Shown here: positions 21,151 through 32,565 of the stretch, piece by piece
Numbering within the stretch: the stretch's first letter is position 1
Layout of the letters: every line of letters begins with the position of its first letter
Translations under genes and position numbers: made by a program
Origin: Chrysogorgia sp. JL179-B06
Taxonomy: Eukaryota > Cnidaria > Anthozoa > Scleralcyonacea > Chrysogorgiidae
Direction of reading: 5' to 3'
Assembly: GCA_035772405.1 (NCBI GenBank)
Contig: JAYKKM010000149.1
Location: 5,392,501 to 5,456,500, forward strand
Length of the DNA stretch: 64,000 nt
The notes under the pieces: model-generated
Databases searched by the model: none
Told to the model about the DNA's origin: nothing
The model's input: only the letters and a program-made list of their open reading frames with translations

Positions 21151-21221
21151 TAGGAGAAGGAAAACTCTGATTTCAAACCCTTGGACCTGTCCATGTCGGA
21201 TTCACTGACTGCAACAATGTG

Positions 21222-21378
21222 CAGTAGCGAAGTTGGCCATAGCAACTGGTCATGCTATGCAAATTTTGAAAAGATTTACATATTCAGATCTTTAGAAATG
21301 TATTGTTTTCAAAATATGCAGATTTTTATAAATTAGCATAGCATGACCAGTTGCTATGGCCAGCTTCGCCACTGACAA
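21222..21378. repeat. Inverted repeat / small MITE
   Basis: Arms GTTGGCCATAGCAACTGGTC and its complement near 21340-21376 surround about 70 bp. Nested inside the hAT. Confidence 0.75.
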
Positions 21379-21808
21379 TGTGTTACTGTGTTTGACGCGT
21401 TTCCTAGGCATGGTGATGAGCTCTGATATAGAGCGAAACAGCCAACATTTTTATGATATGTGAGGCTACATTATCAAAGTTCGAATTGGACAAAAAAAAT
21501 TCAGAAAAATAATAAAATGTTTCATAAAAAAAACAGGTTTGAAAACATTAAAATAAATACTCAAAAGTGCTGTCAGATCGTGGGAAATGCCATTTCAGAG
21601 TCCCAAATTCAAACAATTTCCGGGGGCGCATGCCCCCGTACCCCCTAGATATGTACACCCCGCCATTTTGACTAAGGTATTAAATTTCCTAGATCAGCCC
21701 CTGCAATCGTCGGCGATTGTGAGCACACTAAAAAACAATAAGTACGTGAGACTCGAGATTATGTTGAGACATCCATACGACCACAAAGTCGTTGTTCCGC
21801 AATAAAAT

Positions 21809-22329
21809 ATGGTTATAAGTAATAGTGTGATGGTGAAACGCAAAAGTGGAGAAAACCCCACGATTGAAGAATTAGTCCAGGAACCACAAACCGCTGGCGA
21901 CGAGACTGTGACGGACGACATTGACGCTAAAAGAGCTGAGCTAATAATTAAGGTTGTCTGGCGATGGTGTGGTAAGTCAATCTGAAGCGCACATTAAAAA
22001 AGCGTCCGCAAAGGTTATCAACAAGATATGGTGTCAATACGAGTAAAAAGAATGGAAATAGCAAACGCTTTTTTGAGTGACTTGCTCATCAGTAAGTTCT
22101 CAAAATTGTTAGGTGGGTTGAACGCTATTGAAAACCCTGACGAACTAAATGATGACCTCCAAAAAGAACCGTTGAGAAAAAAGATGTCGAGAGCATCGTC
22201 GCGATTGTAAAACCGTACGTACCTTTCTTGGGTTTGTTGTCAGGTGGAATCACAACGTCGAAACATGTGTGCGACCGCCACTTTAGAAAGGACACAGCGG
22301 ATGGCACCGAAAGCCCAACGACAGACTAA
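21809..22329 (+). pseudogene. Conserved adintovirus-type protein after the ATPase
   Basis: ATG 21809, 3 bp after the ATPase stop. Three frameshifts (about 21955, 22065, 22190) connect pieces: KRKSGENPTIEELV, FLSDLLISKFSKLLGGLNAI, and a hydrophobic end YVPFLGLLSGGITTSKHV. It ends at TAA 22327. The helical-plus-hydrophobic layout and position at the end of the structural block suggest a virion or assembly protein; function unknown. Confidence 0.55.
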
Positions 22330-23735
22330 CTCACGGACGTACGACATCAGCCCAGTTTGATTGAGCGCATACGAAACTTATTGTAATTACCACTACTCCT
22401 CACGGTTTAGTGGTTTTTTTTTCGCGCGTGAAATTTGGAGTCACGAAACTGTCTCAATGGCATTAACTAGGTCTGGAGTGACACCAAGTCGATTGTGAAA
22501 CACTGTGAAACGTGACACAGAACTCGTCGTGCACTCAGGGTACTAAGGGTCGCGGTGTTTCTTCACGTGTGAATCGACTCGCACACTAATAGTATAGGAC
22601 TTGGGGGGTACGAGCGCAATTTCGTAATTTGTGTGATGAGTCAAGACCAACCCCACGCTGAGCTGTGGGTTTAGTGAGGCGACACACTGAGCGAACCAAA
22701 CTTGCGAGACCGTCCATCGAAACAGTAAATGAAGCGACATCGACAACATTAGCTAGCGACCTCGAGTGGTGTCGTCCCAAATTTGTAAAGTGGTGTAAAC
22801 CAGCCACGCTTCTACATCTGAGTTTGGTCTCTTGAGACGGCTTTCGAGTTGTGGATCTCATTTCTCTGATGTTGACTGTGTGAAGCTGCACTACTACACC
22901 CAGCTGGGCTTGGCGGAACGCAGGGTTGGTCTTGAGTCATCACACAAATTACGAAATTGCGCTCGTACCCCCAAGTCCTATACTGGTACTTAGGAGGTCA
23001 TTTAACGCGGCCCAATGTACTTCGTGAGTGCACAATGAATTCAAGTTGTAACCAAAATATTTTATGTGTGGAATATGTAGGCATTTTTAATATTATGCTA
23101 CATTTGTCATGTAAACCTAAATTACTTTCTACAAAAAGAACGAATGGATTTGTTGATAAATGAAATCAAAGGCAGTCTGTGGCTAACTCGTGGATGTGCA
23201 TGATTTTTATATTTTTGAAAAATATCCTTCAATAGTTTGTGACCGTCGTTACTTCTGTTGAATACAATTATACAGGGAACGGGCAGAGTTGCAGACCATT
23301 GATATTTACTCTCAATAAATACTGAAGGTCTAAATTCACTAAAGAAATGCAGGATTGGCAGCATTGGCTTAAGATGCACATTTACAATGATCAAATTAGT
23401 ACACGAATAAAATCTTCGCTTAATGTTACTTGCTTAAATTTTAATCGCATATGAAAAACATAAGTTTACTTAAAAACCTTCAAAGATCATAGGGATTTTT
23501 ATTTTTCGGTGACGTCATCGTGACGTCATCATAAGACATTACCAAACGAAAGAATTTTTCCCACATATACCACATACAGACTGTCTTGATGGATTCTTAA
23601 ATCTGTGAAATTCTATAGAAAATTTGTTAATTCTAAGCTTCCTTAGCAACGAATGAGGTCTTCAAATCTAAATACATCCGAACACCCTTAGTAGAAAATG
23701 AAACAAAATGAACAATTATGAGATAGAACGCATTG
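22330..23735. other. Right flank of element 1, no gene
   Basis: No convincing ORF. It holds the palindrome at 22594-22984 and, further right, AT-richer host-like sequence. This should contain the right terminus of element 1, but I cannot place it exactly. Confidence 0.4.
22594..22984. repeat. Large imperfect palindrome
   Basis: Arms of about 60 bp (22594-22652 and 22922-22984) contain GGGTACGAGCGCAATTTCG and its complement, around a loop of about 270 bp. It lies 265 bp beyond the last gene of element 1. It could be a terminal-repeat remnant or a foldback element. Confidence 0.75.
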
Positions 23736-23791
23736 CTATTGTCTCACAACGGCACGAAGTGTATCAGAAACTTCCAATAGGAAGAACGTAC

Positions 23792-24060
23792 CTGGTTTAG
23801 TGCACGAACTTGCCACCAGTCTCCCAAGCATATTATCCATGTCGTCGAAGTCGGCTTCAAATGTATATTTATCCGAGATTGCAATTTCCTTCAATACGTT
23901 TATAAATTTATTTCTGGAAGGTCCAACGCCAGCAGCAATAACAAGAACATCCTTTTTTTTCAGAAATCCAGCATTTCTTATGGCATCCTCGTTTGGTTTG
24001 GCATCCGTTCTCACGATGACAACATCACCAATATCCGGTCTATTATTTTCTGGACTTTGT
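23792..24060 (-). CDS. vWA-domain exon, second half
   Basis: Coding stretch with DIGDVVIVRTDAKPNED, KKDVLVIAAGVG, FEADFDDMDNMLGRLVASSC: the second half of a von Willebrand A domain. Acceptor TTTTTCCTAG lies before it and donor CCAG/GTACGT after it. The domain is typical of extracellular matrix or cell-surface proteins. Joined with 25111-25418 it would be one vWA module, but the splice phase between them is off by one base, so either the boundary is wrong or the gene is damaged. Confidence 0.75.
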
Positions 24061-24204
24061 CTAGGAAAAATCTATTTTTGCAAAAAATAGTTGTCAATAT
24101 TCACTTTTTATATACGTTTGCTGACATGATAAGGTTTTTAATTTCTTCACCAACTTACACAGATTTTTTCAGTAGTTTTACTTTGATATTCCTAGTATAC
24201 TATA

Positions 24205-25097
24205 AGTACACAACAGACGTGTGACTTAACAAATGTTTAGCTCGAAGGTGGCCGAGTCGAAGATATTTCAAAGGCGCCGCAGACCATACGACCAATGTGT
24301 GACCACAGAGCACAGCTAAGATATAAGTGTTGATTTTACTGAAGGAGGAAAACCCTCTAAGCACGGGAGAGATCAACTAATAACTAGAAATACGAATCCG
24401 CAATAATCCCCTCGCTCGATTTTCTACCTCCCAAGAGTTTCATCACACCCGCTGCGGGAGTTTCGCCATCCATGGTCCCCAGACCTCGCAGGCAATGTAT
24501 TAATTTGTTGATCACAATTTGCAAAAGGCCGTAGAAATTAATTTTTTTAGTTATACAGATTTGTAATTACCGAGTCTAAATTCCCAAAAATACGTGTCTA
24601 TTATATTATGAGAACATGCATATCCTTCATAAAAACCTGTTATGTACTTAAAAATTAATCGGCCATCTTTCTGCCGTTTTTCTCCCCAACGAATATTGGG
24701 AAATTATCACTAAAAAGGCGTTACCAGATGGTCACTCATCTAGGTACTCACCCCGTTCGAGAGGACTTGACTTGCCCTTACAGCACACCCCACCCGTGCT
24801 CCCTTGGTACTTTGCGGGGCTTCTTGTTTTTATTTACAATTTATATAATTCGTTATAATTCGCTGTTATAATTCAATAATATAATGGTAATGGTCTTATT
24901 AACAGGCACAACAGACGTGTGTCTTTACAAATTGTTTAGCTCGAACGTGGCCGACTCGAAGGTATATTAAAGGCGCCGCAGGCTGCCACCATACGACCCA
25001 TGTCTGAACACGGAGCACAGATAAGATCTAAGTGTTGATTTTCCTGAGGGATGAAAACCGGAGACCCCGGAGGAAAACCCTCGAAGCACGGATATTT
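24205..25097. repeat. Pair of dispersed repeats in the vWA intron
   Basis: 24205-24372 and 24905-25097 are direct, diverged copies sharing for example AGGCGCCGCAG and GTTTAGCTCGAA. They flank about 530 bp of non-coding DNA. Interspersed repeat of unknown class. Confidence 0.7.
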
Positions 25098-25110
25098 CTT
25101 AATAACGAAC

Positions 25111-25418
25111 CTCATCATTGGCTATCTGTAATGCCAGATCTGTTCTTGTGGTGTGACCTATGACGTCATCCCATCTTAAGCTATCGATATATGCTGCCAG
25201 TTCATTTTTGTCGTATTTGTCTCCAAAGTTCAGTAAAAGTTTGGTTCTATCCTCTTGACTTAAAATTATTAAAGCAACTTGTGTACCATCACGACCAACA
25301 TTTAACGTTGTATCTTTAACGAGGCTTTTTAGAAATGGCTTAATATCGTCAGCAAAGGATGATCTTCCAGCGCTTTTCGACATATCAACTACCAACAGGA
25401 GATCTTTTGTACATTCAG
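25111..25418 (-). CDS. vWA-domain exon, first half
   Basis: Acceptor TTTTTTTAG then CTKDLLLVVDMSKSAG (a MIDAS-like DxSxS position reading D-M-S-K-S), VGRDGTQVALIILSQ and DDVIGHTTRTDLALQI (MIDAS Thr). Ends at GATGAG/GTTCGT. It begins in the phase in which the 23792-24060 exon ends, as in proteins with tandem vWA modules. Other exons lie outside or were not recognised. Most likely a host gene fragment. Confidence 0.75.
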
Positions 25419-25651
25419 CTAAAAAAAGTATTGAAAAGTATTCTATATTAAAATATAACATTAAGAGACGGTTTAGAAATTATAATAGAAATCTAAGGTT
25501 TCCGGTTTCTACTAAATTTGTAGTCCCACGGCCATTTATTTGTCTATATTACAAGTAATATTAGGCATTTTTATATTGCTTGTAATATACCCAAATCTTC
25601 TCCCAGCATTATCACCACTACGTACAGAACTCGTGACTAGGCTCTTGGAAA

Positions 25652-25727
25652 CGGACTCCGTAGCTCAGTGGTCAGCGCACTGCACTGTATAGCATCGCAG
25701 GGTCGCGGGTTCAAGCCAGAAGGCGAT
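25652..25727 (+). repeat. tRNA-derived sequence (SINE head or tRNA pseudogene)
   Basis: Pol III box A TAGCTCAGTGGT (25661-25672) and box B GGGTTCAAGCC (25707-25717) are at tRNA spacing. The anticodon stem does not pair properly and the acceptor ends do not match, so this is probably not a working tRNA gene. Confidence 0.6.
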
Positions 25728-27770
25728 GTTGCATTTTTCACAACTCGTCCGGTTTGGTCTTAAAATATTCCAACACTCGAAATTTTCCTTCATCATAAAT
25801 CCTTATTTGTCTGGTTGCTATGTGATTTTAGAAATGACAATGAAACGTGTGTGTATTTTTTTGAAGTGTATAAAAGCCGTATAATAATGTATAAAAGCCG
25901 TATAATAATGTAGCTATAATCACTGCAACAATTTTTTAACAATTTTTTATAACTGCAATAATTTCACGACTGCTACAATTTCACAACTGAAACAATTTTA
26001 TAACTGGAACAATTTTATAACTGTAACACCTCAATCATGTATGTATTCGATCATGTAGTAATTCGTAATTACTATATGACATCATGAATGAAGTAGACAA
26101 ACCAACTACATGCAAAACACGCATTTTTTACCGTCAAAAGACGTTTGCCAAAATATATATTTTCAAAAGATACAACCTAAAACTCTAAAAATGCGATCAT
26201 ATAGAACAAGGACTTTTCATACAATTTCCTCCAGAGAATGCCGTAGATGGTCTTCCTGCATTGTCAGAAAACCAATCGAATCCTGCAATGAGAAATATTC
26301 AATGTTTTTCTTTCGTGTCATTCTTCTTTATGCTTATTTAATAAGCGACGAAAAATCATCGAAAAACATATTGGAATTAGACTATATAATGCTTGCTCGA
26401 TTCTTTCAAACGTTTAATCGATAAAAAGCAGATAATTGTATTACCAAGCTTCATAAAAGCTTGGTTTAGCAAGACTGCACTGAAAAGAAAGTAAGGACTA
26501 CCAGGAATAGAGCAACATTAATAGACATTGTGAATTTCCAATTAGCCAAGTACAAACAAAACTTTATTTCTTCAAATGTGAACTTTCTTTCTTGAAGTCA
26601 GGCAACTGAATGAATAACAGTTTGAATATTTGATCTTTTATGCTGTTCCATATCTTAATTAATTCATGAATATTTACGATTCTGTTTGAGAGTTTATTCG
26701 GTTTTGACCGTTATTCAAAAATAACGGAAGCAAATTGGTGTCCAACGAGGATATATACCTACTTATAAAAAGCCTTTTTACTCTCAGACGCCTTCGCTCG
26801 AAAGTTAGACTACCTGGTTATTCACTATTTCGACTGTGCGCCGACCTTTTAGAATGTTTTCTTTGTATTTTAACAATGATTATCGCATGCTACTTTTATA
26901 TGCGATAACTTAATCATAGAAATTTCCATCATGGAGCTCTTACCCCAACGCCATCTTGTGACGGAATGAATGATATTTCTTAGTTACGGTATTTTTAAAA
27001 AATGATATTGTCAAAACATTTTAGATGAAATGTATCAAAAAATTATTTGGTGTTTTTGCGTGAATAGTCTTTCCAAAAAAGTTTTAGAGATGATATCCCG
27101 AAAAGTGTTCTCAAAAAAATTTTAGATGAAATATTGCAAAAAAAATTAGATGAAATGTACCTAAAAAACGTTTGGTGAATTGGATTATTTTGTGTGTGTG
27201 TGAAAAGTGTTTGGGAAAAGTTTAGGGGTTTATACCGTAAAGTATTTAAAAAAAATAGATGAAATGTACCTAAAAAAGTTTAGAGATTGTGATTTAGGGT
27301 TAGTATGTAAGGATGTGAGATTTCATAATATTTTTCACATCTACTTCTGTGTCTACTGTTGTGTGTACTGCTTGCTTGTAAGTTGTACTTTTGTACAAAA
27401 CTCTGAATTCTTCCAGTGTGCTGTAGTATTTATTACTAAACTGCATTGGCGCGCGTTCACCCGTAGTCGAACTTGTGATTGGAATGAGATTGGCTCTGGT
27501 CCAAAGCGACAATCAGGTCATCCCTCATTCTCTCAATTGTTTGTTTTAAGCCAGGGTTGTTCGTTAGCGTATGATGAAAGAGTTAGCTATAGTAAAACAC
27601 ACAGGATGCAGAAGTTTGATGAAGTTTTTTTTTAACATGGTATTTTACAAAGATGAGAACAAAAAGATTTCTAGAAAGATATGAACACAAAAAGTTATTT
27701 AATAAAAATTATAAACCCAATTTTCTGTCTCATTTTCTACACTCCCCCTACAAGTAAAAAAATATATATG
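25728..27770. other. No gene seen
   Basis: AT-rich host-like DNA with short random ORFs. Degenerate repeated phrases occur at 25925-26030 (ACAATTTTATAACTG) and 27000-27290 (TTAGATGAAATGTA). No domain recognised. Confidence 0.5.
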
Positions 27771-28178
27771 TTATTGCTTACGCATTTTGATTAGTTTTTG
27801 CGCATTCTCATGGTATATAAATGACGTACCCCCACTGTCCACGTATTCCCACATTTTTGGATCGTCTTGGTCATCGTCTTCTTCGGGAGGGGTGTATTCG
27901 TCAAAATCGTATTCGTCATCGGTTTGGACTATAAACCCAAACCTCACTTTCTGCATCGGGTTTCTGCACCCCATTTTATTTGCACGGTGTTTCTTCCTTT
28001 GTCCTCTCTTCTTGTTGGCCTGGGTTTGCGTTGCTTTGGTCTTCTGGGTTTGCGTTGCTTTGGTCAGTTTGGTCTGGGTCTGCGATGCTTTCGCATAATT
28101 TCTGGCTTGCCATCTTTTTAAATTGATGGTTCTTATTTCTCCTTTCTTCGCCAGTTTGAATTCGTTTGGTTTGAGACG
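27771..28178 (-). CDS. Unknown ORF: basic repeat-rich N-part, acidic C-part
   Basis: The frame is open from a TAA at about 28179 to a stop at 27771 (about 135 codons). The N-part is very basic with repeats KATQTQK/KATQTQA and RGQRKKHRANK. The middle has MQKVRFGFIVQTDDEYDFDEY, then an acidic EEDDDQDD run. It has no ATG before MGCR at 27974; an ATG at about 28106 opens a different frame of 45 codons. A TATA-like TTATAAAA lies just upstream at 28193. It shares its upstream region with the gene at 37258. Function unknown. Confidence 0.4.
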   Translation of the reverse strand, partial: RLKPNEFKLAKKGEIRTINLKRWQARNYAKASQTQTKLTKATQTQKTKATQTQANKKRGQRKKHRANKMGCRNPMQKVRFGFIVQTDDEYDFDEYTPPEEDDDQDDPKMWEYVDSGGTSFIYHENAQKLIKMRKQ

Positions 28179-28187
28179 CCTTTACCT

Positions 28188-28445
28188 GATTATTTTATAA
28201 TCGCGGTCTGCGTTACTATCACAATGGTTTGGAGGGGTTTGACCAATCAGAGCTTGTTCAATCAAAGACACACCAGTAGCTACCCAATCAGAGATCGTTC
28301 ATTAAAGCGTTCATGTCATACAGATGATTTGTGATAGAGACGCGAATGCATAATTAGCGATTTCTTCTAAACACATCCCATGGTGTCAAATCAGTTGATT
28401 TATTAATACTCGTGGGATTAGGCGACCATTTCAACCCGTGAATTA
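28188..28445 (-). promoter_or_regulatory. Promoter-like module, copy A
   Basis: In minus orientation it contains an ATTAATAAATCAACTGATTTG block, TCATCTGTATGACATGAACG, the inverted CCAAT box CTGATTGGTCAAAC and ATTATAAAA. The same blocks in the same order and orientation precede the gene at 37258 (copy B). Position and elements suggest a core promoter with CCAAT and TATA boxes. Confidence 0.55.
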
Positions 28446-29781
28446 TACACCCGTACTTACAAGGGGCTGGGGATGCGTTTAAATACGTCTACATTCTAGA
28501 TTATTAAGATTTTCACACTTATTTAAACATATTTATAGCTATTTTTATGTTTTATATTTTATAGCTGTTTTTATCTTTTTTGATACTCTATTTTATATTT
28601 TCTCACAAATTAGTGAAACAATTTAGTATATATTTTAATATTCCCGATAACAATTTTTTTAGGGAATAAGTGTCGGTAACTAGGTTTAAGAGAGTGTAAT
28701 TATATTCATAACACATGTCAAAACAGATGATATATGTTTAATAAAAATACAACATACATTTATTTTAACGTTAAAACTTATGGATAGGTAGAGCGCATTG
28801 TGAATGAGTTTTCAAAGTAGATGTGCTTTCCAATGACTTCTTGGTTCTCGTTTCGTAGGATCACAGCAATAATAATTCCATGTTGCACACCCATTTTTGT
28901 GGGTACCGCGGTCAGCGGTACCCATATAGTCACGGCGTTGAGGTAGGGAGTTAGGGGTTCAACATCGAAATTACAACTGCGCAACTCAGATATTCATTCG
29001 GAATTCATCGGAAAATGTCGTCCCATCGATCATCGAAGGTCAATATATTCCTACTCATCTTATGTATACAAATTATACGGTAGAAAATCTCGAAAAAGCT
29101 TAACTTGTCGACAAATTCAACGTACAAAGGTCGTGTCGTTTAAGTTGGCAATGCTCGTGATCTAATTCGTGGTGTCTTCTGATCGAGTGCGTTTTAATTT
29201 TGGCTAAATAATTCCCTCTTCCTCGTGGCGTGTCTTCTGATCGAGTCGACGAGTGCGTTTGGCTTGTGTAGTTTACATTAAAGGTAAGTTGTATCTTTCT
29301 CGTTTTCACTTATTTACTGTACTAGGTATTTCTTTGATCATAAAATTATGTACTTAATAGCTTCGCTCCTCTGAGTAACTACTATGTTGTTTATATTGTC
29401 TGACTGTTTTTGTTGTATATTTCTTCGTGAAATTCAAATGTTATACAGTATATCCATCTGACAGTTTCAGGTGAGGAGGTCAGTCTAAATTTGGCGACAA
29501 TGCTGGTAAACAGTGTATAGCAAATTATCGACCGCTATAATTTTTGCATAAGGTAAACATATTTATGCGGTAATTGGAATAGCTTGAACAATATTTTGTT
29601 ACATGGGAATTGTTTGTATGGTTGCATTAAAGTCATTAAAGGTTCTGTAAATAAAGATGTTTTGTTGTTAACTGATGTTCCTGTCATGGTATCAATAAAT
29701 TAACTCGTAGTGAATCATTAGCTGGAGAAATTGCATTTACAAATTTATTTTTTGGTTTAGAAACCAACTATGAATATTTAA
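28446..29781. other. No gene seen; possible non-coding 5' exon
   Basis: No ORF of note. At 29284 an AAAG/GTAAGT donor follows a GC-richer stretch (29100-29283) that repeats GTGTCTTCTGATCGAGT. This may be an untranslated first exon on the plus strand. Confidence 0.3.
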
Positions 29782-29898
29782 CACTTATTTACTGGGACCG
29801 AAGGAAACAGTATGTGGTCCCAGTATGTAGTCCCGAGACCATCGATGAAAGCAGTATGACAAAACATACTGCTTTCCCAAGGTCCCAGTAAATAAGTG
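29782..29898. repeat. Hairpin MITE
   Basis: Arms CACTTATTTACTGGGACC (29782-29799) and complement (29881-29898), with inner inverted pieces around CAGTATG. Confidence 0.8.
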
Positions 29899-30126
29899 CT
29901 TTTTTATACCAAGTGTAAAAGAAAAAACAAACGTAAAGACATGATATTTTATTCTTCAAACATTAAATTAAATAATATTAAGGCAAAAAGAGAGTTCAAT
30001 CCAAAGGTTGCATTTTCACATGGTATTTCACATGATTTTTTCATTATCATTGACAACATATTGCCCTCTCAGAGCTATTGCAGGGTAAACAGCTAAATTT
30101 CGTCATTTTCATGTGATATACTCTCG

Positions 30127-30352
30127 ACCAATGGGCTCGTTCTTCGTGTAGAGGACACAGACTACGTCATAGTCTGATAAACGTTATTTTCGGAGCAATC
30201 AAGCTTTATAGGCAACAAGAACTCTAACCATAACCCAAACAAAAACTCTATCACTTACCCTAAAATAAAAAAATACTAACCCTACTTCTAAACCCAACTT
30301 TTCGATTATGCAAATTTCTGTGTCCTCTACACGAAGAAGGACCCGACCAATG
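30127..30352. repeat. Inverted-repeat element
   Basis: Arms of 34 bp around CTTCGTGTAGAGGACACAG (30127-30160, 30319-30352); 226 bp in total; no ORF. Confidence 0.75.
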
Positions 30353-30871
30353 ACACTAGAAAAAGGGAACTTTGACACTTGGTATATAATAATGCTTGTT
30401 AACAATTGATTGTAACAGTGTTTCAGTGTTCGCAGTGTCAGAAAATACTTTCAAGATATTTGATTCACAGTCAAGTGGCCGTGTTTTGCTTACTGTTGAA
30501 AGCCTTGAGCATCTAAAATTATTATTTTTAATTATTTCACCACTGAAAAGTTGTATTCCATTTGAAATAAAAGGTCACTTTGGCCAGTATTGATAATAAT
30601 AAAAATAAAGTCAATGATCAAAGGCTCTCAAGTAATAATTAATCAAACTGGTGAATTATCCATGAGATGTAATAATGGAACCTATGTATGTCTTAAAAGT
30701 TCATTTTACAAATTTATCCTCTGCTGATTTGTTAAATCTGCTATTAGCTTACCAACAGCACTGTCTTAGTAATCCACCATGATAAAATTTCAACACCTGG
30801 TTTATTCCCCCATTTACCCCCTAGTCTATAACAAATATTGTGATGTTTGTCCTTGATCAATTTATCAGTAC

Positions 30872-31646
30872 AAGTGTCTATGAAATGAAAATTTACCCCA
30901 GCTTTTTATGATTGTATTTGAAAGAACACATAAAATAATGAAAAATAGCTTTTACATGACTTTCGTATCTTATGTCGTTCTTGAGTTACATTTCATGTAA
31001 CTTGAGATATGACGTCACAAGATGGACACAGTATTACATCAAAACTCAAAAACAGGCTTATATTTGGATTGGTTTGACTAAACTGGCTTAAACAATACAG
31101 ACTTACTGAGTCAACAAGACTCAGCATTGAGATTGTTGTTATATTAGGTTCCCATGGCAACAGATTCATTACCAGGCCACTTTGTAAAGAAACAAAATGT
31201 TGTACCTTTTGTCATTGCAGTTACTTTTTTATTGTTTTAAACAGTATTATTGCATTGGAAATCATTGAAAAAGGATGTCAACTTCCTAAAACTGAATAAG
31301 TTGCTGTAAACGTTTGAAAACAAAGAATTCATATAAAGGAAGAGAGTAATCTGGAAACTCTGTTATCATAGCAACCACATTAGAACCATGACGATGTTTA
31401 GTTTTCTTGATTGAGTAAGTCAGCAAGGTTTGAATCTATTTAGTTGAACCAGTCTGAAGATATGCCTGATTTTCAGTTTTGGTGTAATACTCTGTCCATC
31501 TTGTGACATCATAGCTCAAATTATATAAAGCGTAATAATTCAAGAACGGAATAACATATGAATCTAAAAGACATTTTGCATTAGTATAAGTGTTCTTTCA
31601 AGTACGATCATAAAAACTGGAGCGAATTTTCATTTCATAGACACTT
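30872..31646. repeat. Foldback element with long diverged arms
   Basis: Arms 30872-31055 and 31475-31646 are diverged reverse complements, for example AAGTGTCTATGAAATGAAAA and its complement at the right end. Inner 420 bp without coding signal. Confidence 0.7.
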
Positions 31647-31859
31647 TAAAGGCACCACATGAATATAATGATAAATAGCCTCTGTGACAATGATCCCATA
31701 GTGGGGATAAATGCCCCAGTATAAATGAATAATACTAATATTTCAGTTAGTATCACAGATTTGGATTTTTCTTTCCACAGTTTAGATAACATAGTCTTTT
31801 TTTCATAAAAAGGGGCCTCCCTTTTGGTCACACCCCATGCTCATTGCTCCCGGTACCCA

Positions 31860-32343
31860 CATGTTCGCATCGCGGATCTATTTTCGTATTAAGAGTCGAG
31901 GTGAGATTAAAGTCCTTTAATATCAACCCGCGACGATCATGATACCAAATTTTACTTTCCTTCATAAAATCAACGGCATAATAATCGGAATTTTTACAAA
32001 TAGTATATAAAAATTCAGAGGTATATAACCTAACGTTATCAAGTTTAATGATGAGACTTCTCTATAAATGTTTAGTAGAGATAGGATGACTATATATAAA
32101 AAGGGATTAACTCAGATCTTTACAATGATTGTTAAGATATACGTTTTTTCCAATCTTATCGATTTGACCTGAATCAAATTGTGTTTTAAAATAATTGTTA
32201 TGCTCGTCTTTAAAAAATAGATCATACATCTGTATCGAATCGGCAGCGTGTTTTGGTATTGGTCTTGATATCATTAAATGTAGCACTCGCTGACGACATA
32301 ATTCTTTCAGGGATATTAAATCAATAAATTCTGCTTGATTCAT
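31860..32343 (-). pseudogene. Unknown ORF, possible left edge of element 2
   Basis: ATG 32343, MNQAEFIDLISLKELCRQ..., 78 codons to a TAA. In the same frame after two stops, further protein-like text continues (SLIIKLDNVRLYTSEFLYT, DYYAVDFMKESKIW) to about 31860. Leu-rich helical start with a Cys. AT-rich codons match element 2. Not recognised. Confidence 0.4.
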
Positions 32344-32460
32344 GGTTGCTATGCGGGTGGTTCCGGTTCACTTTCAATCTTTACATGAACACACTGTCCG
32401 ATTAATTCTGTAAAATCTGTCAATGTGTAGGAATATATATATGTTATTTACCGGCTGGGA

Positions 32461-32565
32461 GGTCCGTACTGGAAAAATATTTTCCCGAAGTCTGAGAAGC
32501 GGCCCGAGACCGAAGGTCGAGGGCCGCTTCTGAGACTGAGGGAAAATATTTTTCCAGTACGGACC
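32461..32565. repeat. Near-perfect palindrome
   Basis: GGTCCGTACTGGAAAAATAT and its complement flank a GC-rich hairpin centre (GCGGCCC...GGGCCGC). A related single GGTCCGTACTGG lies at about 32648. Widespread palindrome type in some animal genomes. Confidence 0.8.

Larger units (their letters stand above)
18063..21703 (+). mobile_element. hAT-family transposon, decayed
   Basis: Ends CAGGGGCGGATTTAG (18063-18077) and, inverted, CAGGGGCTGATCTAG (21689-21703). CAATC is repeated on both sides (18058-18062, 21704-21708), 5 bp rather than the usual 8. It encodes remnants of a transposase of the DUF4371/ZMYM-like type and contains internal repeats (20770-21150, 21222-21378). Confidence 0.85.
17560..21805 (+). 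pseudogene. A32-type genome packaging ATPase, split by a hAT element
   Basis: Starts 1 bp after the MCP stop. Walker A GMTACGKTHYLL, Walker B TLIVLDDCAS, sensor-like TIVVTQQLTS. The viral frame is intact to 18062, where a 3.6-kb hAT begins. The 26 codons that follow there are transposon sequence read through to a TAA at 18141. The true C-terminus resumes at 21704 (LRHPYDHKVVVPQ) and ends at TAA 21805. It pumps DNA into capsids. Transposon aside, no lesion is seen, so the insertion may have come early in its decay. Confidence 0.9.

Noticed and set aside
25652..25727. Functional tRNA gene
   Set aside because: Box A and B are good, but anticodon and acceptor stems do not pair; more likely a SINE or pseudogene.
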